NCBI GenBank assembly: GCA_009760855.2
Contig: WPIO01000364.1
Span: 1 to 62,500 of the forward strand
Direction: 5' to 3'
Source of the DNA: Cristatella mucedo
Taxonomy: Eukaryota > Bryozoa > Phylactolaemata > Cristatellidae
DNA: 62,500 nt
Shown here: in pieces, positions 22,230-33,551 of the stretch
Numbering within the stretch: position 1 is the first letter of the stretch
Layout of the letters: the number at the start of each line of letters is the position of its first letter
The notes under the pieces: model-generated
The model's database searches: none
The model's input: the letters and a program-made list of their open reading frames with translations, nothing else
What the model was told of the DNA's origin: nothing
Position numbers and translations under genes: made by a program

Positions 22230-22340
22230 CGGTGAGTGTGAATATCTGTCGTCAAAAGCTTCCATATATGACTCAAACAAGATCTCTTTGGGTCTCTGGT
22301 GGCCTCGATTGGGAATGCCAGCCTCAGGTGGTGGGAGGTG
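22230..22340 (-). CDS. Candidate exon in the receptor intron
   Basis: Consensus donor CCG|GTAAGT and an acceptor CCCCTTTAG bound 111 nt that read in phase 0 as HLPPPEAGIPNRG ... ILFESYMEAFDDRYSHSP. It looks like a proline-rich linker or tail. Its phase (0-0) does not fit between the phase-1 Ig and TM exons, so it may belong to an alternative isoform or another transcript. Confidence 0.35.
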
Positions 22341-22744
22341 CTAAAGGGGCTGCCTCTCATGTAATAATAATGGCATACTTTGCTCCACGCCTAGGAGTAG
22401 CAAATATCGATCCAGGGACTTGACATCTCGAAGAGAAGCAATAACGTAGAGTTAATGCCAAGCAAATTAGCACGCTTAGACAAGCGTGCCAAACAGGTAG
22501 GTATAATCAGTAGACCATCAAACAAAAGCACACAAGAAGACGATGAAAGAAGCACCAGTTAGTAGCAACCCTAATTAGTAGCTTGCAATAAACATGAAAA
22601 GGGCAATGGGGTAAAAGCAAGCAGGAACATGCAAGATAATTTAGTTGTGGGTATGGAAATATAAAAGGTAGGGATTTGTCATTACCAGAGACTTGAATTA
22701 TAAAAAAGTCATTACAGGTGGTGACAGAAGCCAGATGCAAGGGC

Positions 22745-23130
22745 AGGACTTTCGGTGCTTACGAACTGAAGGCCGAAATTATCGAAGAGTTCAATTTGGC
22801 TGGGGAATTTGGGGCGATACAGCTGGAAGCCGAGGATGATGGGTGATGCGATATATCACACCATATACGGCATACGGATAAGGATGGGCGCGATGGATAA
22901 GGCTGTGGTGCGCGAGTGACACGAACTGGCAGCCCGAATAGGATCTTCAAGTTGATTTGATGTTTCATGGGAAGCCAGTGAAGCTCAGATAGAAGTGATG
23001 ATGTTGTGTGGTAGGCAAAACAGTCAATCACAGACTGAAGGCTCTACTGAGTTTTTCAACAGCTGCAGAAGATTATAGGCAGTGCAGTGAGTGTGGAATG
23101 TAGGAAATAGCAGTAATCTATCCACGACTT
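22745..23130 (-). mobile_element. LINE-C fragment (diverged L2/CR1-type)
   Basis: Reversed frame resembles the end of an RT ORF: an SWIDYC-type block, then LSELHWLPMKHQINLKIL, the conserved LHWLP motif of these LINEs. It differs from LINE-A and LINE-B. 22441-22744 shows nothing further. Confidence 0.5.
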
Positions 23131-23456
23131 CACAAATGCCCCGACACCCTAAACCCTAATTTCCTGGCATACCAACTCCAGGTCACATTCAAGTGGTGCT
23201 AGGGGGTATAGATCCCACTCCATATGAGTACACATATGTGCATAACAAGGATAAGCACTGTTAGATATACTAATGACCTTGTCAGGAATGCAGACTTATG
23301 TAGAGGTCACCTCCGCTTGTTTTGTTTGATCCATCACCAGCATTTTAATGTATCAATCAGTAAGCTCTTCTTGAGCACCTCTCATCTCGCCTGATGATCA
23401 CTGGAGCTGCACTGCAGTAGTTTCGGTCCTATCTCAGTGGGGGACTCCAGAGAAGT

Positions 23457-23742
<286 letters not shown>

Positions 23743-23925
23743 CTACAAGAACTGGTCACCCTAGAGTTGATTGCTCAGTCCACTTACTTTCAAAACTTAT
23801 AATCTAACTCTAGCCAATCAAATCTTTAAGTACAATCTAGGCTTTCAATTGTATGCAGGTGACACACACCTGTACTTATGTACTGATCTCTCCCTGTCTT
23901 CCAGCACATTCAACTCTCTCCACCA

Positions 23926-23927
<2 letters not shown>

Positions 23928-23965
<38 letters not shown>
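23928..23965. repeat. (CT)n microsatellite
   Basis: About 19 CT units within the decayed LINE-A. Confidence 0.85.
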
Positions 23966-23967
<2 letters not shown>

Positions 23968-24479
23968 TTGCTGCATGAATTGCTGACATTGCCACTTGAA
24001 TGACAGCAAAATTTCTCAAAATGAATGAGGATAACACAAACTTACTATTTGTTGCCAAACCTAATTGAAATGCAAGTTTTTAACTATTGGCCCACAAAAC
24101 GTAGTGCTAAAGAAGTGACATTTTACAAAAGCAGCCATGTTTAAATCATTAATGGGTCCACTCGACAGAGGGGAGCCACATATACAGGGGATACAAGGAC
24201 AAGCACAGTGATGTCGCCTATCTGCAATGCTTTGAAGAAGAGATAAAACAAGACCACAATCTGATAGTGGGCAGTGGACAAGCAAGCCCATTAGCTTTGG
24301 AGCTTCCAAAAGTGGCAAGCAGTGGCAGCTCATCCTTGGCTGCAAGATATTTTGCCTTGCATACAACATGTGCACCAATGTGAGCCTCTTCGTGAGATGG
24401 GTTCATACGCTTGTGCAAATGCAGTCAGGTTTCCTTTTCAAAAATGCACGATTACAACTTAACCAGCAAGATAACTCAC

Positions 24480-24761
24480 ACTTGACTTGCAGCAGAGCAG
24501 TAGTCGTCATGTTAGGCAAGTTGTGGTTTTGCACACGGCAATCGACAATCGCATTTTGCCATTTCCCGGAAGCAGTCTCAGTAATTGACACGATACTACT
24601 GGCTTGAGCTGTCGTGCACGTTGTCAATGGCGACGCTGGACAAATCGTAAGTGAAAGGTTTGCATTAGGGCTGCCACCGAGAGAAATACATTCTACCGTG
24701 AATCTGTCACTGTCGTTGAACACGAGCACCGTTGGAGACAGCTTCGGCACCGTCGGAGCAG
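24480..24761 (-). CDS. Receptor gene: membrane-proximal Ig-like exon
   Basis: 282 nt (94 codons), phase 1 at both ends, acceptor TCGTATTTTGTAG and donor GTGAGT. The product starts AAPTVPKLSPTVLVF. Cysteines lie at residues 25, 41, 49 and 75. FTVEC (B strand) and AIVDC (F strand) are 50 residues apart, as in a short Ig domain; a tryptophan at 68 is not in the classical C-strand place. Sequons NLS and NMT suggest an extracellular domain. It joins the TM exon in phase (K-L-SNST). Ig is inferred from pattern, not from a search. Confidence 0.6.
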
Positions 24762-25018
24762 CTACAAAATACGACACGCAAGGTGCAGGCACCAGATTTT
24801 TCAAGGCAGTGGTAACATGGCTTACAAGGGAAAGTTGAACACCCCTGTCCTGCCACTAGCGATTCTAGTACATCTAGTACTCTACCAACATTTACGGTTG
24901 GCTATGCACAGTCCTTATCATGTTAGCCACCATAACTTGCATAGTCCCAGGACACGACATGATATACTGTGGCAACATCCACATCACCAATGGATTGGGC
25001 ACCTCTGGGGAAGCTCCT

Positions 25019-25320
25019 TCACTGCCTGCTGAGAAAACCCAGCTCAAAGCAGACATAGAGATGCCGAGAAAAACGCAGGGCGACTGGTAAGTCGACAGCT
25101 AAAAGTAGACCTGGCTTGAGCCAAGCTGGATTCCAAGGATTTATGGTTCTCTGTGAGCTTTGTGACTGGCAGGAAACACTCGGACATTTCTTGTGCATAG
25201 CTGATGCAGCCTTTTCACTGTGGCCCTCTGATACAGCACATAAGCCGCCGAATCTAAGGTCAATATTGATAGCAAACAGTGTGGCTCCTCCGGCAGGCTT
25301 AGGGACCCATATTGAAGTTT
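25019..25320 (-). pseudogene. Receptor gene: degenerate Ig-like exon
   Basis: A possible acceptor (CTTTTTGGCAAG) starts a phase-1 frame of 99 codons without ATG: TSIWVPKPAGGATLFAIN..., then LCAVSEGHS...CPSVSC, and LYVCFELGF. It shares VPK, the C-x-S-x-G-x-S block and a C-P-x-x-x-C spacing with the 24480-24761 exon. The frame ends in TGA with no good donor; a +1 shift would restore a continuation (EGASPEVPNPLVMW). Probably a decayed copy. Confidence 0.35.
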
Positions 25321-25434
25321 CTTGCCAAAAAGAAGATCATTTGTAGGCACTATTCACAGGCTAGGATTGATACACTGATCTGCAGTCTGCTAATCGTATA
25401 TGGCACAGTTCCGGTCATCGGTCGAAATACTACT

Positions 25435-25540
25435 ACCTAAGCCTACTTTGCATTGTACCACTCATTTTTCTGACTCAAGTCGTTTAAATGTGCCTCAAAT
25501 CAACCTCAAAATCTGTGGAAAATTAGCCTGAAGTTTTTAT
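25435..25540 (+). mobile_element. LINE-A remnant
   Basis: Faint match to 'gcatcgtaccacc...ttttcggaatccaaca...cctttggagac' of LINE-A. Heavily decayed. 25541-25785 shows nothing further. Confidence 0.3.
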
Positions 25541-25785
25541 AATCCAAAAGCCAACGAACGGAATTTGATCCCAACAGACGTCAGTCACGACCTCCCACAC
25601 ACTCGATATACTCGAAAAGACCAGAAAAACCTTTTGCTCATTACAGCAGTTGCCCCGTCTTTGTACAGTTTCCTTTGTGTGCTTTTGAGTGCTGCAACTG
25701 AGCATGGTACCGTGAAGAAGTTGAAGAAGGCTTTCTCTCCAGTGTGCTAATAAAGCTTAGAAATAAAATTGGGGGTTTTAGGTCG

Positions 25786-26119
25786 CTATACATACATTCT
25801 ATAATTGTCATTATCACTATTAGATGGCAAGCCAGGGTCATAGATGATGCACAGCTGAGTGACCACCACGTAAAATGAAAGCCCGACTGATTTTGTCACT
25901 GGTCTAGATACAAGAGAGCAACTGCACTGCAACTGCAACGGCAGCAGCAAATACACACTGATCCAGCAGGTGAGACTTTCATGCTTAGCACTGCTGCATG
26001 CGATATCACCACTGGACTGCAGACGTGAGCTCGCATTTGGCAAACTGCACCCGTTCTGGTCAGCTTTCTGCTTGACACAGTGGACTCGTAATTTTTTGTT
26101 CCATGTGCATTAGGAGCAC
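25786..26119 (-). pseudogene. Receptor gene: frameshifted Ig-like exon
   Basis: Starts in phase 1 with GT GCT CCT, like the 29880-30221 exon (GT GCA ATC). The first frame (GAPNAHGTKNYESTV...) runs to a stop at 25896. From about 26045 another frame continues with CSLPNASSRLQ, HESLTCWISV, LQCSCSLVSRPVTKSVGLSF, which fits the C-to-F-strand pattern of the other exons. One frame change is needed to read the whole domain. GTATGT at about 25793 could be the donor. Confidence 0.35.
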
Positions 26120-26284
26120 CTCTGTGCACGACTCAGTGCAAGCTATTAGGCAATGGTCCTATCTGCCACACATCTAGCCCAAGGAGCAGGCAATTTAAAT
26201 GGGATGGGTCATCACAAATACAAGACATGACCATTGGATTATGAAACTGCTAAGTTTAATCTGGTCAGAGGTAGGAAGAATCAC

Positions 26285-26425
26285 TGGTTCGGCCTAGTGG
26301 CTCAGGCCTTCGACGATCAGGGCCAAGGTCATTTGATGACCGAACTCCTGAGCTTGAGCCCCATGGCATACATTTGTGAAGCATGTTAACTGAGATCAAG
26401 TTCTTGTCAAATGAATTCTATTGGC
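26285..26425 (+). mobile_element. Diverged SINE-1-like element
   Basis: 'cggcctagtggctcagg' (A-box-like), 'gagcttgagccccatggca' (B-box region and spacer as in SINE-1), then 'gagatcaagttcttg'. 26426-26747 shows nothing further. Confidence 0.45.
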
Positions 26426-26747
26426 TGTGCCCTAGATGGCTCCACCGGCTTCCACCAGTGTTTATCAGGATCATCTTTCACCCAGGCAATAACTAGGTTA
26501 GGCAGATCCAATTCTTCTAGAGCAAGAATATTTAGAGGGTTTTTAGCACATCACTTATACTAACTACTTCGGCAAGCATTCTTGGCTTGCTGGCCAGACA
26601 ACTGATTTGGCCACCTGGGCACTGATTGCATCAGCCAGTGGAGGCCACCAAGCCTGCAGCAACTGCTGCATCTGGGCAGTCTATGGTTACTTCAACCGGC
26701 CCTGATAGTCTGCAGTAGCCTGCCGTCTCGGCAACAGTTTCTTTGGC

Positions 26748-27992
26748 AGTATTGACGTGAATGGAAAAAAGATCATCTAAAGTACCTCTAAAATATGGTG
26801 TACATCAGGGCTCTGTGCTAGGTCCGGTTCTTTTCACGGTTTACACTCTATCTCTTGCTGATGTGATTGCCAAGCACAATCTAGGCTTTCACTTCTATGC
26901 AGATGACACTCAGTTGTACCTTTGCTTTGATCCCTCCCAGCCTTCGAGCACCTCAAATTCTCTAAACTCACTAGCTGCATGCATTGATGACATCCGCACA
27001 TGGATGGCAGCCAATTTTCTAAAACTAAACGATGATAAAACTAACTTACTAGTAATGGGCAAACCCAGTGTGATTCAGAGATTGGAAAGGCTGACTTTCA
27101 AAATTGGCTCTGCAAGCATATCTCCTGTTGAATCAGCTCGAAATCTAGGTGTCATATTCCAAAGCGACCTCTCGTTAGACGACCACATCAGCTCCACAGT
27201 CAAATCTGCCTATTTTCAGCTTCATAACATTGCTAAAATTAGGGCTTGTTTAGATAAGGATACCACGTCTAAGTTCGTCCATGCATTCGTGACATCCAGT
27301 CTCGACTTCTACAACTCACTGCTTACTGGCCTACCAGCATGTGCGATCAGGCGATTGCAGCTGGTGCAAAACTCTGCAGCTAGGCTTGTCTGTTGTGAGC
27401 TCAGCAGTTGCCACATTACTCCACTTCTCGCCGACCTGCACTGGCTACCAGTGAGGCAACGGATTGACTTCAAGGTTTTGTCGCTCACCTTTAGGTCTCT
27501 TCATTCAATGGCTCCAGCCTATCTCTCAGATATACTACCCCATCAGGCCAAGCATCGTACCAACTGCTTTTCGGAATCCAACAGTCTGGAAATACCTTGT
27601 ACAAATCTTAAATCCTTTGGAGACCGTGCATTTAGTTCATATGCTCCCAAAGCCTGGAACTCCCTCCCGACCTGCGTCAGAACATCCTATGACCTGACCA
27701 TATTTAAAAGAAACTTAAAAACACACCTATTTAGGACAGCATTTAGTGGGTCCCTGTGATTCGTCCTTGATGTGCTTATGAGTGCTGACACTGCATGCTG
27801 CCACTAACCACATTTGCATGCTGACCCTGTGCATGTCACCCCTAACCATATTATTCATTTTGTTTGTTTTTCAAGCATGATTTTACTTACTATTCAATTG
27901 CATATCACTTTGCAGCAAATGTAAAGTGTCCAGAAAGAGATTAAGTTCTCTGAAGGTGATTTATCAAGTGCAATATTTTTATTATTATTGGC
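26748..27992 (+). mobile_element. LINE-A 3' half, well preserved
   Basis: 5'-truncated at the end of the palm (IDVNG). Contains the open frame described next, 3' UTR, hairpin at about 27921-27962 and an ATT tail. Confidence 0.85.
26761..27759 (+). pseudogene. LINE-A RT C-terminal half, open frame
   Basis: 332 codons without a stop. GVHQGSVLGP (Pro-to-His in the motif B region), catalytic [10 protein letters not shown], thumb [16 protein letters not shown], and the full C-terminal domain to [12 protein letters not shown]. It lacks endonuclease and motif A, so it is not functional. It is one of the two longest intact LINE frames here. Confidence 0.8.
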
Positions 27993-27999
27993 TGGATAG

Positions 28000-28955
28000 C
28001 TTTGATGCCCACCGGCAGCTTGCTACCTCGGTCGGTGCCTCGGCTCCCAGTGCAGCTGTGCTGGCAGCTCCTGTTTCCATGGGCTCCTGTACCCAGGCTA
28101 GGTTCAGCCTGGGGTCACAGCCTGGGCTTCCGGGTGACCTCTAGGGTGACTGGGTGTGCAGTGACTCGAGGTAAACAGGGCTCTTATGGAACTCAAGTTG
28201 GCCGTCTAAGTCGTGGTGTTGGAGGCTCTCGGTCTAGCCGAGTGTAGTTGGATTGCATGAGGGCTGGTCCCCATCCTTCCCTCAACAGCTGGTGAGAGCA
28301 TCCCAGAGGGGCCTGAGCACAGCTGTGGTCAGCTTCTAAGGTGTTCACACAGGCCGATAACCAGCTGGTGAACAGATGGTGGATTCACCATCAGGGTCGG
28401 CCAAGGGACAGCTGGAGTGGAGTCGAGGAGACTCGAGTGTGATAAGGGGGTGAAGGCAGTCGTGACACTACGTGCCTTTGGGAAATAAACCGTTGGCATT
28501 GTTCATCGGGCTGCTCTCTGATGGGCGAACCAAACTACAAGCTATTTCTCGGCTGGAGCGATTGTGGCCCGTGTAAGCACCGAGTTATGCAGCCGGATGG
28601 ATGCACACGTGCTCCGGCAATTCGGCGATGCACTGCAGGATAAGAGTGCCAAAGGCACCGTCTGGGCTGGAGATAAGCATGCATGTTGTTACGGCTCGTA
28701 TATTCTGAATTTCCCCGGCAGCTTGTTGTATGTGTCCATCCCTCGGCGAGCTGGTGCCTTCGGCAAGCTGGGATGTACTGTATTAGCGAATCCCTGTTAC
28801 TGCAGCCAATGTCATAACCCTGTCGTCATGGCACGAACTTGAGTGGATTGCCACTCCTACTTAAGATTGCTCCGGTCGGACATTGTCCTCCCATGTGAAG
28901 CTGAAGGGCTTCGTGCTGGGCGTGGAGGGCAGCCTCGAGCAGCAGATGCTTATAG
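28000..28955 (+). repeat. GC-rich interspersed repeat, long copy
   Basis: Blocks at about 28185-28245 (ctaagtcgtggtgttggagg) and 28575-28625 (accgagttatgcagccgg, tgctccggc) recur in order at 54165-54265, where the DNA between them is deleted. Richer in G+C than the LINEs. Class not recognised; an LTR is possible. Confidence 0.45.
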
Positions 28956-28984
28956 GAACAGGTGGATTTTTAATTTCTTTTTTA

Positions 28985-29345
28985 TATAGTCATATGAGGG
29001 GATGCCGTGACATCAGCTGGGAGTGACATCTGGGCTTTGGAACTGCAAGGACAAAAGGAACGATCTCCACAGGATCTGAGCTTGGTTAGAGGCTCATCTA
29101 AATGATTGAAGTAAGAACAGCGGTGATAGGATGCCAGAATGCTGTGAGAAGCAGTCTGGATAGATTAAGACGAGAATATGAAGTGACTTAAAAGTGAGCG
29201 ATACAACCTAAAAGGCGATATGCTGCGTGATGGTGAGCCAGGGCAAGTCAATGAGAACTGGTGTAATGTTGCAGCCGAGCCTCTCGTGACGGACCAGTGC
29301 TAGCTGTGGAGCTTTGAACCTCATTTAAACTGATGAATAACAACT
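28985..29345 (-). mobile_element. Ancient LINE-A fragment in duplication unit 1
   Basis: Heavily decayed reversed C-terminal LINE-A blocks ('gggagtgacatctgggctttgg', 'gacttaaaagtgagcgatac'). The same fragment occurs in unit 2, so it predates the duplication. Confidence 0.45.
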
Positions 29346-29448
29346 AATGCTGCTGACTCAAAAGGCCCACCAAAAATGGTGAGCTTCAGAAAGCATTTCC
29401 ATATGACACTTGCCTATTCCTTATGGTGCTGCTGTCGGAGAAACAAAG

Positions 29449-29450
<2 letters not shown>

Positions 29451-29540
<90 letters not shown>

Positions 29541-29542
29541 AC

Positions 29543-29584
<42 letters not shown>
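29451..29584. repeat. (CA)n microsatellite
   Basis: About 134 bp of CA/AC with two interruptions; the orthologous run in unit 2 is shorter. Confidence 0.95.
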
Positions 29585-29586
<2 letters not shown>

Positions 29587-29879
29587 CACAAAAACACACA
29601 CACACAGAGGCATACACATGCACAAACAAAGTCTGCCAACCATTGAGTTACCATAGGCAGCTTAAGGATTAATGCTAAAAATTTAGGGTTAAACCAACAT
29701 ACACTGATTCCTGACCGTGTGCATACAGGTCTACATCCTCCTGTATAAAAACTGGGTACCTGCCATGAACCAATCACGAAGGTGATTGCAGTCTTAGGAG
29801 TGCATCTGAAAGAGTTAAGCTTTCTCGGGACCACAAATTGCAGAAACACATTTAATATGCAAAAGATGAAAGTGCATAC

Positions 29880-30221
29880 CATTGATCCAGAGGCGCACGA
29901 CAGTACTGTTCGAAGCCTGAATTTGAGGATAGCCGTAAACAAACGAACACATGTAGTCCAGTGCCAAAGAAGTTGAGCCAGTTAGCTGTACAATTAAGTA
30001 TTGCAGGGGACTTGAACATCCTGTTGATTCCACTTCAGAAAATATGCCAACTTTAGTAAGTCCAATCGTCACAGCACAATCAATCTCTCCTGCAACAGTG
30101 CTCCCATTGAAAGCTCGAAAGCGTATTCGTAGAACGCTTGGAATAGCATAGAAACTACAGTTAAACGTCACAGGCTGCTTGTCATATGCTGGATTATTGC
30201 TCACTTCCAGTTTGATTGCAC
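29880..30221 (-). CDS. Receptor gene: intact Ig-like exon
   Basis: 342 nt (114 codons), phase 1 at both ends, acceptor CCATCTGTAG and donor GTATGC. Product starts GAIKLEVSNNPAYDKQPVTF. Cysteines at 22, 49, 69 and 92; VTFNC and LDYMC are the expected B and F strands, 70 residues apart with the D-x-Y-x-C pattern of Ig domains; C-strand Trp is absent. Sequons NGS and NST. Its phase allows it to join the 24480-24761 exon directly. Confidence 0.6.
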
Positions 30222-30932
30222 CTACAGATGGAAATCAAGACACAAGATAGTCTGCAACATGCAGCAGTGTAAGCACAGCTAAGTAATGTGTAGACCAGTA
30301 GCAGTTGAGATACAGCACGACCAATAAGTAGATATATTTGCAACATCATGTATCAGCACCGACAAACAAGTAAGATCAGAGCACCGAGAATGGACCGGAT
30401 CCGTCACGACTCTTACAGATGGTCACTGGCTTGCTTTTGGACCTGTTCATGCTGGTCCGGCACGCTCAGGGTAACAGCCCACAGGGGCTGCCTTCAGGCC
30501 ATCCAGTAGCCTAGGTGGTTGGCTCACACTGAAACTAGTCAGGAATTGTCGAGGTTTTTGCCAAACGATCGATTGTACACCAGTCTCAGCCCTTCAGCAC
30601 GTCATTGGTGAGCCGTGATGGCCATGAGAAATCTTATAATCACACAATGGGCAATTCACAACTACCTAGCTAATGCTGATAAGAAGAAGTGAATTTCCAG
30701 TTCCTTCTTCAATGTCGCCATATGTGGGGATTTCGTGACGTCAGTTGGGAGTGACACCTAGGCTATGGAGCCATACGAATAAAAGGAGGGATGTCCGAGG
30801 GATTTGAAGTGGCTTAGAGGCTAAATGACTCTATTAAGAGAAGAAATGATAGGAAGCCTAAATACTGCGAGAAGCAGTTTAAATAGAAAATGGAATGAAG
30901 AGACCTAAAAGTGAGGGATAAAACCTCTAAGG

Positions 30933-31111
30933 CATCGGTTCTAAACCTGTGGGTCGTTTGGGGTCGAACAAAAGTTTCACAGTGGTCGCCTAAGACCATA
31001 GGAAAACACGCACTTCCACATTTCGCACACAATAATTTTATCAATAGAGGTCACCACAACATGAGGAACTGTATTAAAGGGTCGCTGCATTAGGAAGGTT
31101 GAGAACCACTG
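30933..31111. mobile_element. hAT MITE, SPIN/Charlie-like
   Basis: 179 bp with inverted ends: left CATCGGTTCTAAACCTGTGG, right (reversed) CAGTGGTTCTCAACCTTCC. An imperfect 8-bp target duplication, ctctaagg/ctcaaagg (30925-30932, 31112-31119), fits the hAT superfamily; unit 1 of the duplication gives the empty site. The interior 'gtcgcctaagaccat' and the right-end 'gaggaactgtattaaagg' resemble vertebrate SPIN/Charlie-type MITEs as I remember them. Confidence 0.8.
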
Positions 31112-31350
31112 CTCAAAGGCGACATGCTACTTGATTCTGAGCATGTGCAGGTCAATGAAAATTGGTGTAATGAGGCAGCTTCGGCGTTCACGACAGACAA
31201 GCCGTAGAGATTTAAACTTAATGTAAACTGATGAATAACAGCTGATCTTGCTGACCCAAATGGCACACCAAGGCTAGCTTCACTACAAAAAGTGCTTTGG
31301 CATGACACCTGCCCATTCTATGAGGGAGGAGGTCGCTGTCAGAGAAATGC

Positions 31351-31376
31351 ATGCACACATGCACACACGCACACAT

Positions 31377-31426
<50 letters not shown>

Positions 31427-31440
31427 ACACACACCTGCAC
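31351..31440. repeat. (CA)n microsatellite
   Basis: About 90 bp of CA with GCACACATG interruptions; counterpart of 29451-29584. Confidence 0.9.
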
Positions 31441-31476
31441 ACATTTGGCTAAACATCGAGTTACCGCAAGCAGTTC

Positions 31477-31942
31477 AAGAAATGTAATGTAATGTATCTC
31501 CATCTGTAACTCCACAAAGTCAGAAAGACCATGTGGGTGTTACGCGGGAGAGTTTTGCATAGCACATTAACAGCCTAAGCGGCTTTCGGTACGCATTCGG
31601 TAGCCAACAGACTTCGTCTCACACAACAAAGAGAAAGTGGGAAGCAAGCAGAGTCAGAAGAGCAGCTAAGGTAGTGAGTAGCATGGAAGTAGCAGCTCAG
31701 GACCGCTGAAAACAGTGAGCCATAGTCGGCAGTAGGAGAGTAGTTCTCGTTGAGTAAGAATTGTGGAATAGAGTTCCGCAGTCTAGGACCTGCAGAGCTA
31801 AAGCTTCTGTCGCCAACGGTCTTTAAGCTGAGGAGTGGAACAGCTAATTTATTGTCCACACAGGACCTGAGGGCAAAAACAGGCTGAAACTGATGCAGCA
31901 GTTCAGCTAGGTACGAAGGAGCCAAGCCGTGGCAGGCCTAAA
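31477..31942 (-). mobile_element. LINE-B 3' copy in duplication unit 2
   Basis: Tail seen as 'atgtaatgtaatgtatctcc', then 3' UTR and an open 116-codon frame of the family's ORF end (YLAELLHQFQPVFALRSCVD ... GDRSFSSAGPRL). Absent from unit 1, so inserted later. Confidence 0.8.
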
Positions 31943-32078
31943 CAACTCGGTATCTGCCATGAAGCAATCTTGAGGGTGATTACAGTCCTGGCAGTGCATT
32001 CAGCTTTAAGAGTTCAGCTTTCTTGAGGACCAAAAATAGCAGGGACATAATCAATATGCTAAAGATGTAAGCACATAC

Positions 32079-32415
32079 TATTAATCCAGAGGTACAGAAG
32101 AGGACTGTTCGAAGCCTTATTTTCAGGAATGTTTTGCAAAATCAAACACGTAGTCCAGAGCCAAGGAAGTTGAGGCAGTGAGTGTTACACTCAAGTATTT
32201 CTGAGCATCTGAATCACATCCACCACTTATTTCCGACACAGAAAACATGATATCTTTAGTAAGTTTAGAACCAGGCTTACACTTAATCATTCCTGCAATA
32301 GTGCTCCCATTGAAAGCTTGTATGGATACTTGAAAAACGTTATAAAAACCACAGGTAAACGTCACGGGTTGCTTGTCATATGCTGGATTATTGCTCACTT
32401 CAAGGCTGATTGCAC
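32079..32415 (-). pseudogene. Receptor gene: frameshifted Ig-like exon (unit 2)
   Basis: Paralogue of 29880-30221 with the same acceptor (CCATCTGTAG) and donor position (GTATGT). The frame GAISLEVSNNPAYDKQPVTF...LDYVFDF is open for 104 codons, then a 2-nt loss gives a stop (HS*) before the donor. The F-strand Cys is also replaced (DYMC to DYVF). At 337 nt it is not a multiple of three relative to 342. Likely dead, unless spliced differently. Confidence 0.55.
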
Positions 32416-32577
32416 CTACAGATGGAAATCTGGGCACACAAAAGTATTATGCAGCAGCTTAAAACGACTAAGCCATGTGTAGACCAGTAGCAGTTGAGAT
32501 ACAGCACGGTCAAGAAGTAGATATTTGCAACAACATGCAACGTCAGTACCAACAAACATGTAAGATCAGAGCACCGA

Positions 32578-33340
32578 AAATTAGGGCTTGTTTAGATAAG
32601 GATACCACGTCCAAGTTGGTCCATGCATTCGTGACATCTCGTCTCGACTTCTGCAACTCACTGCTTACTGGCCTACCAGCATGTGCGATCAGGCGATTGC
32701 AGCTGGTGCAAAACTCTGCAGCTAGGCTTGTCTGTCGTGAGCGTCGCAGTTGCCACATTACTCCACTTCCCGCCGACCTGCACTGGTTACCAGTCAAGCA
32801 ACGGATTGACTTCAAGGTTTTGTCGCTCACTTTTAGGTCTCTTCATTCTATGGCTCCAGCCTATCTTTCAGAGATACTACCCCATCAGGCAAAGCATCGT
32901 ACCACTCGCTTTTCGGAATCCAACAGTCTAGAAATACCTCGTACAAACCTTAAATCCTTTGGAGACCGTGCATTTAGCTCGTATGCTCCCACAGCCTGGA
33001 ACTCCCTCCCGACCTGCATCAGAACATCCCCTGACCTGACCACATTTAAAAGAAACTTAAAAACATACCTATTTAGGACAGCATTTAGTGGGTCCTTGTG
33101 ATTCGTCCTCGATGTGCTTATGCGTGCTGACACTGTTCATGCTGCCACTAACCACATTTGCATGCTGACCCAGTGCATGTAACCCCTAACCATGTTATTC
33201 ATTTTGTTTGTTTTTCAAGCATGATTTTACTTACTATTCTATTGTGTATCACTTTGCAGCAAATGTAAAGCGCCTAGAAAGAGATTAAGTTCTCTGAGGG
33301 CGCTTTATCAAGTGCAATATTATTATTATTATTATATAAC
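32578..33340 (+). mobile_element. LINE-A 3' copy in duplication unit 2
   Basis: 5'-truncated at [15 protein letters not shown] open to 33101 (THLFRT region reads [12 protein letters not shown]), 3' UTR, clean hairpin at about 33266-33308 and ATT tail. The junction is marked by shared flanking sequence with unit 1 ('gtaagatcagagcaccga'). Confidence 0.85.
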
Positions 33341-33551
33341 CAGACACTATACGACTGTAGCTTCAGTAGCCTGCTTGTGGACCTGTGCATGCTAGTCGGG
33401 CATGATCAGGGAACAGCCCTCGGGGGCTGTTTTCAAGCCATCCAGTAGCCTAGGTGGTTGGCTCACACTCACACTAGTCGGGAATTGTCGAGGTTTTGGC
33501 CAAACGATCGATTGTATACCAGTCTGAGCCCATCAGCACGTCATTGGTGAG

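Larger units (their letters stand above)
28961..30689. repeat. Tandem duplication, unit 1 (contains intact Ig exon)
   Basis: Aligned by eye with 30690-33565: decayed LINE-A block, '(CA)n' run, Ig exon, then 'cagtagcctaggtggttggc', 'ccaaacgatcgattgta' and 'cattggtgagccgtgatgg'. It lacks the hAT, LINE-B and LINE-A insertions of unit 2. Confidence 0.75.

Noticed and set aside
29376-29942. ORFs of up to 173 codons rich in His/Thr or Val/Cys
   Set aside because: They are translations of the (CA)n microsatellite; the same applies to ORFs at 31218-31492 and 43761-44092.
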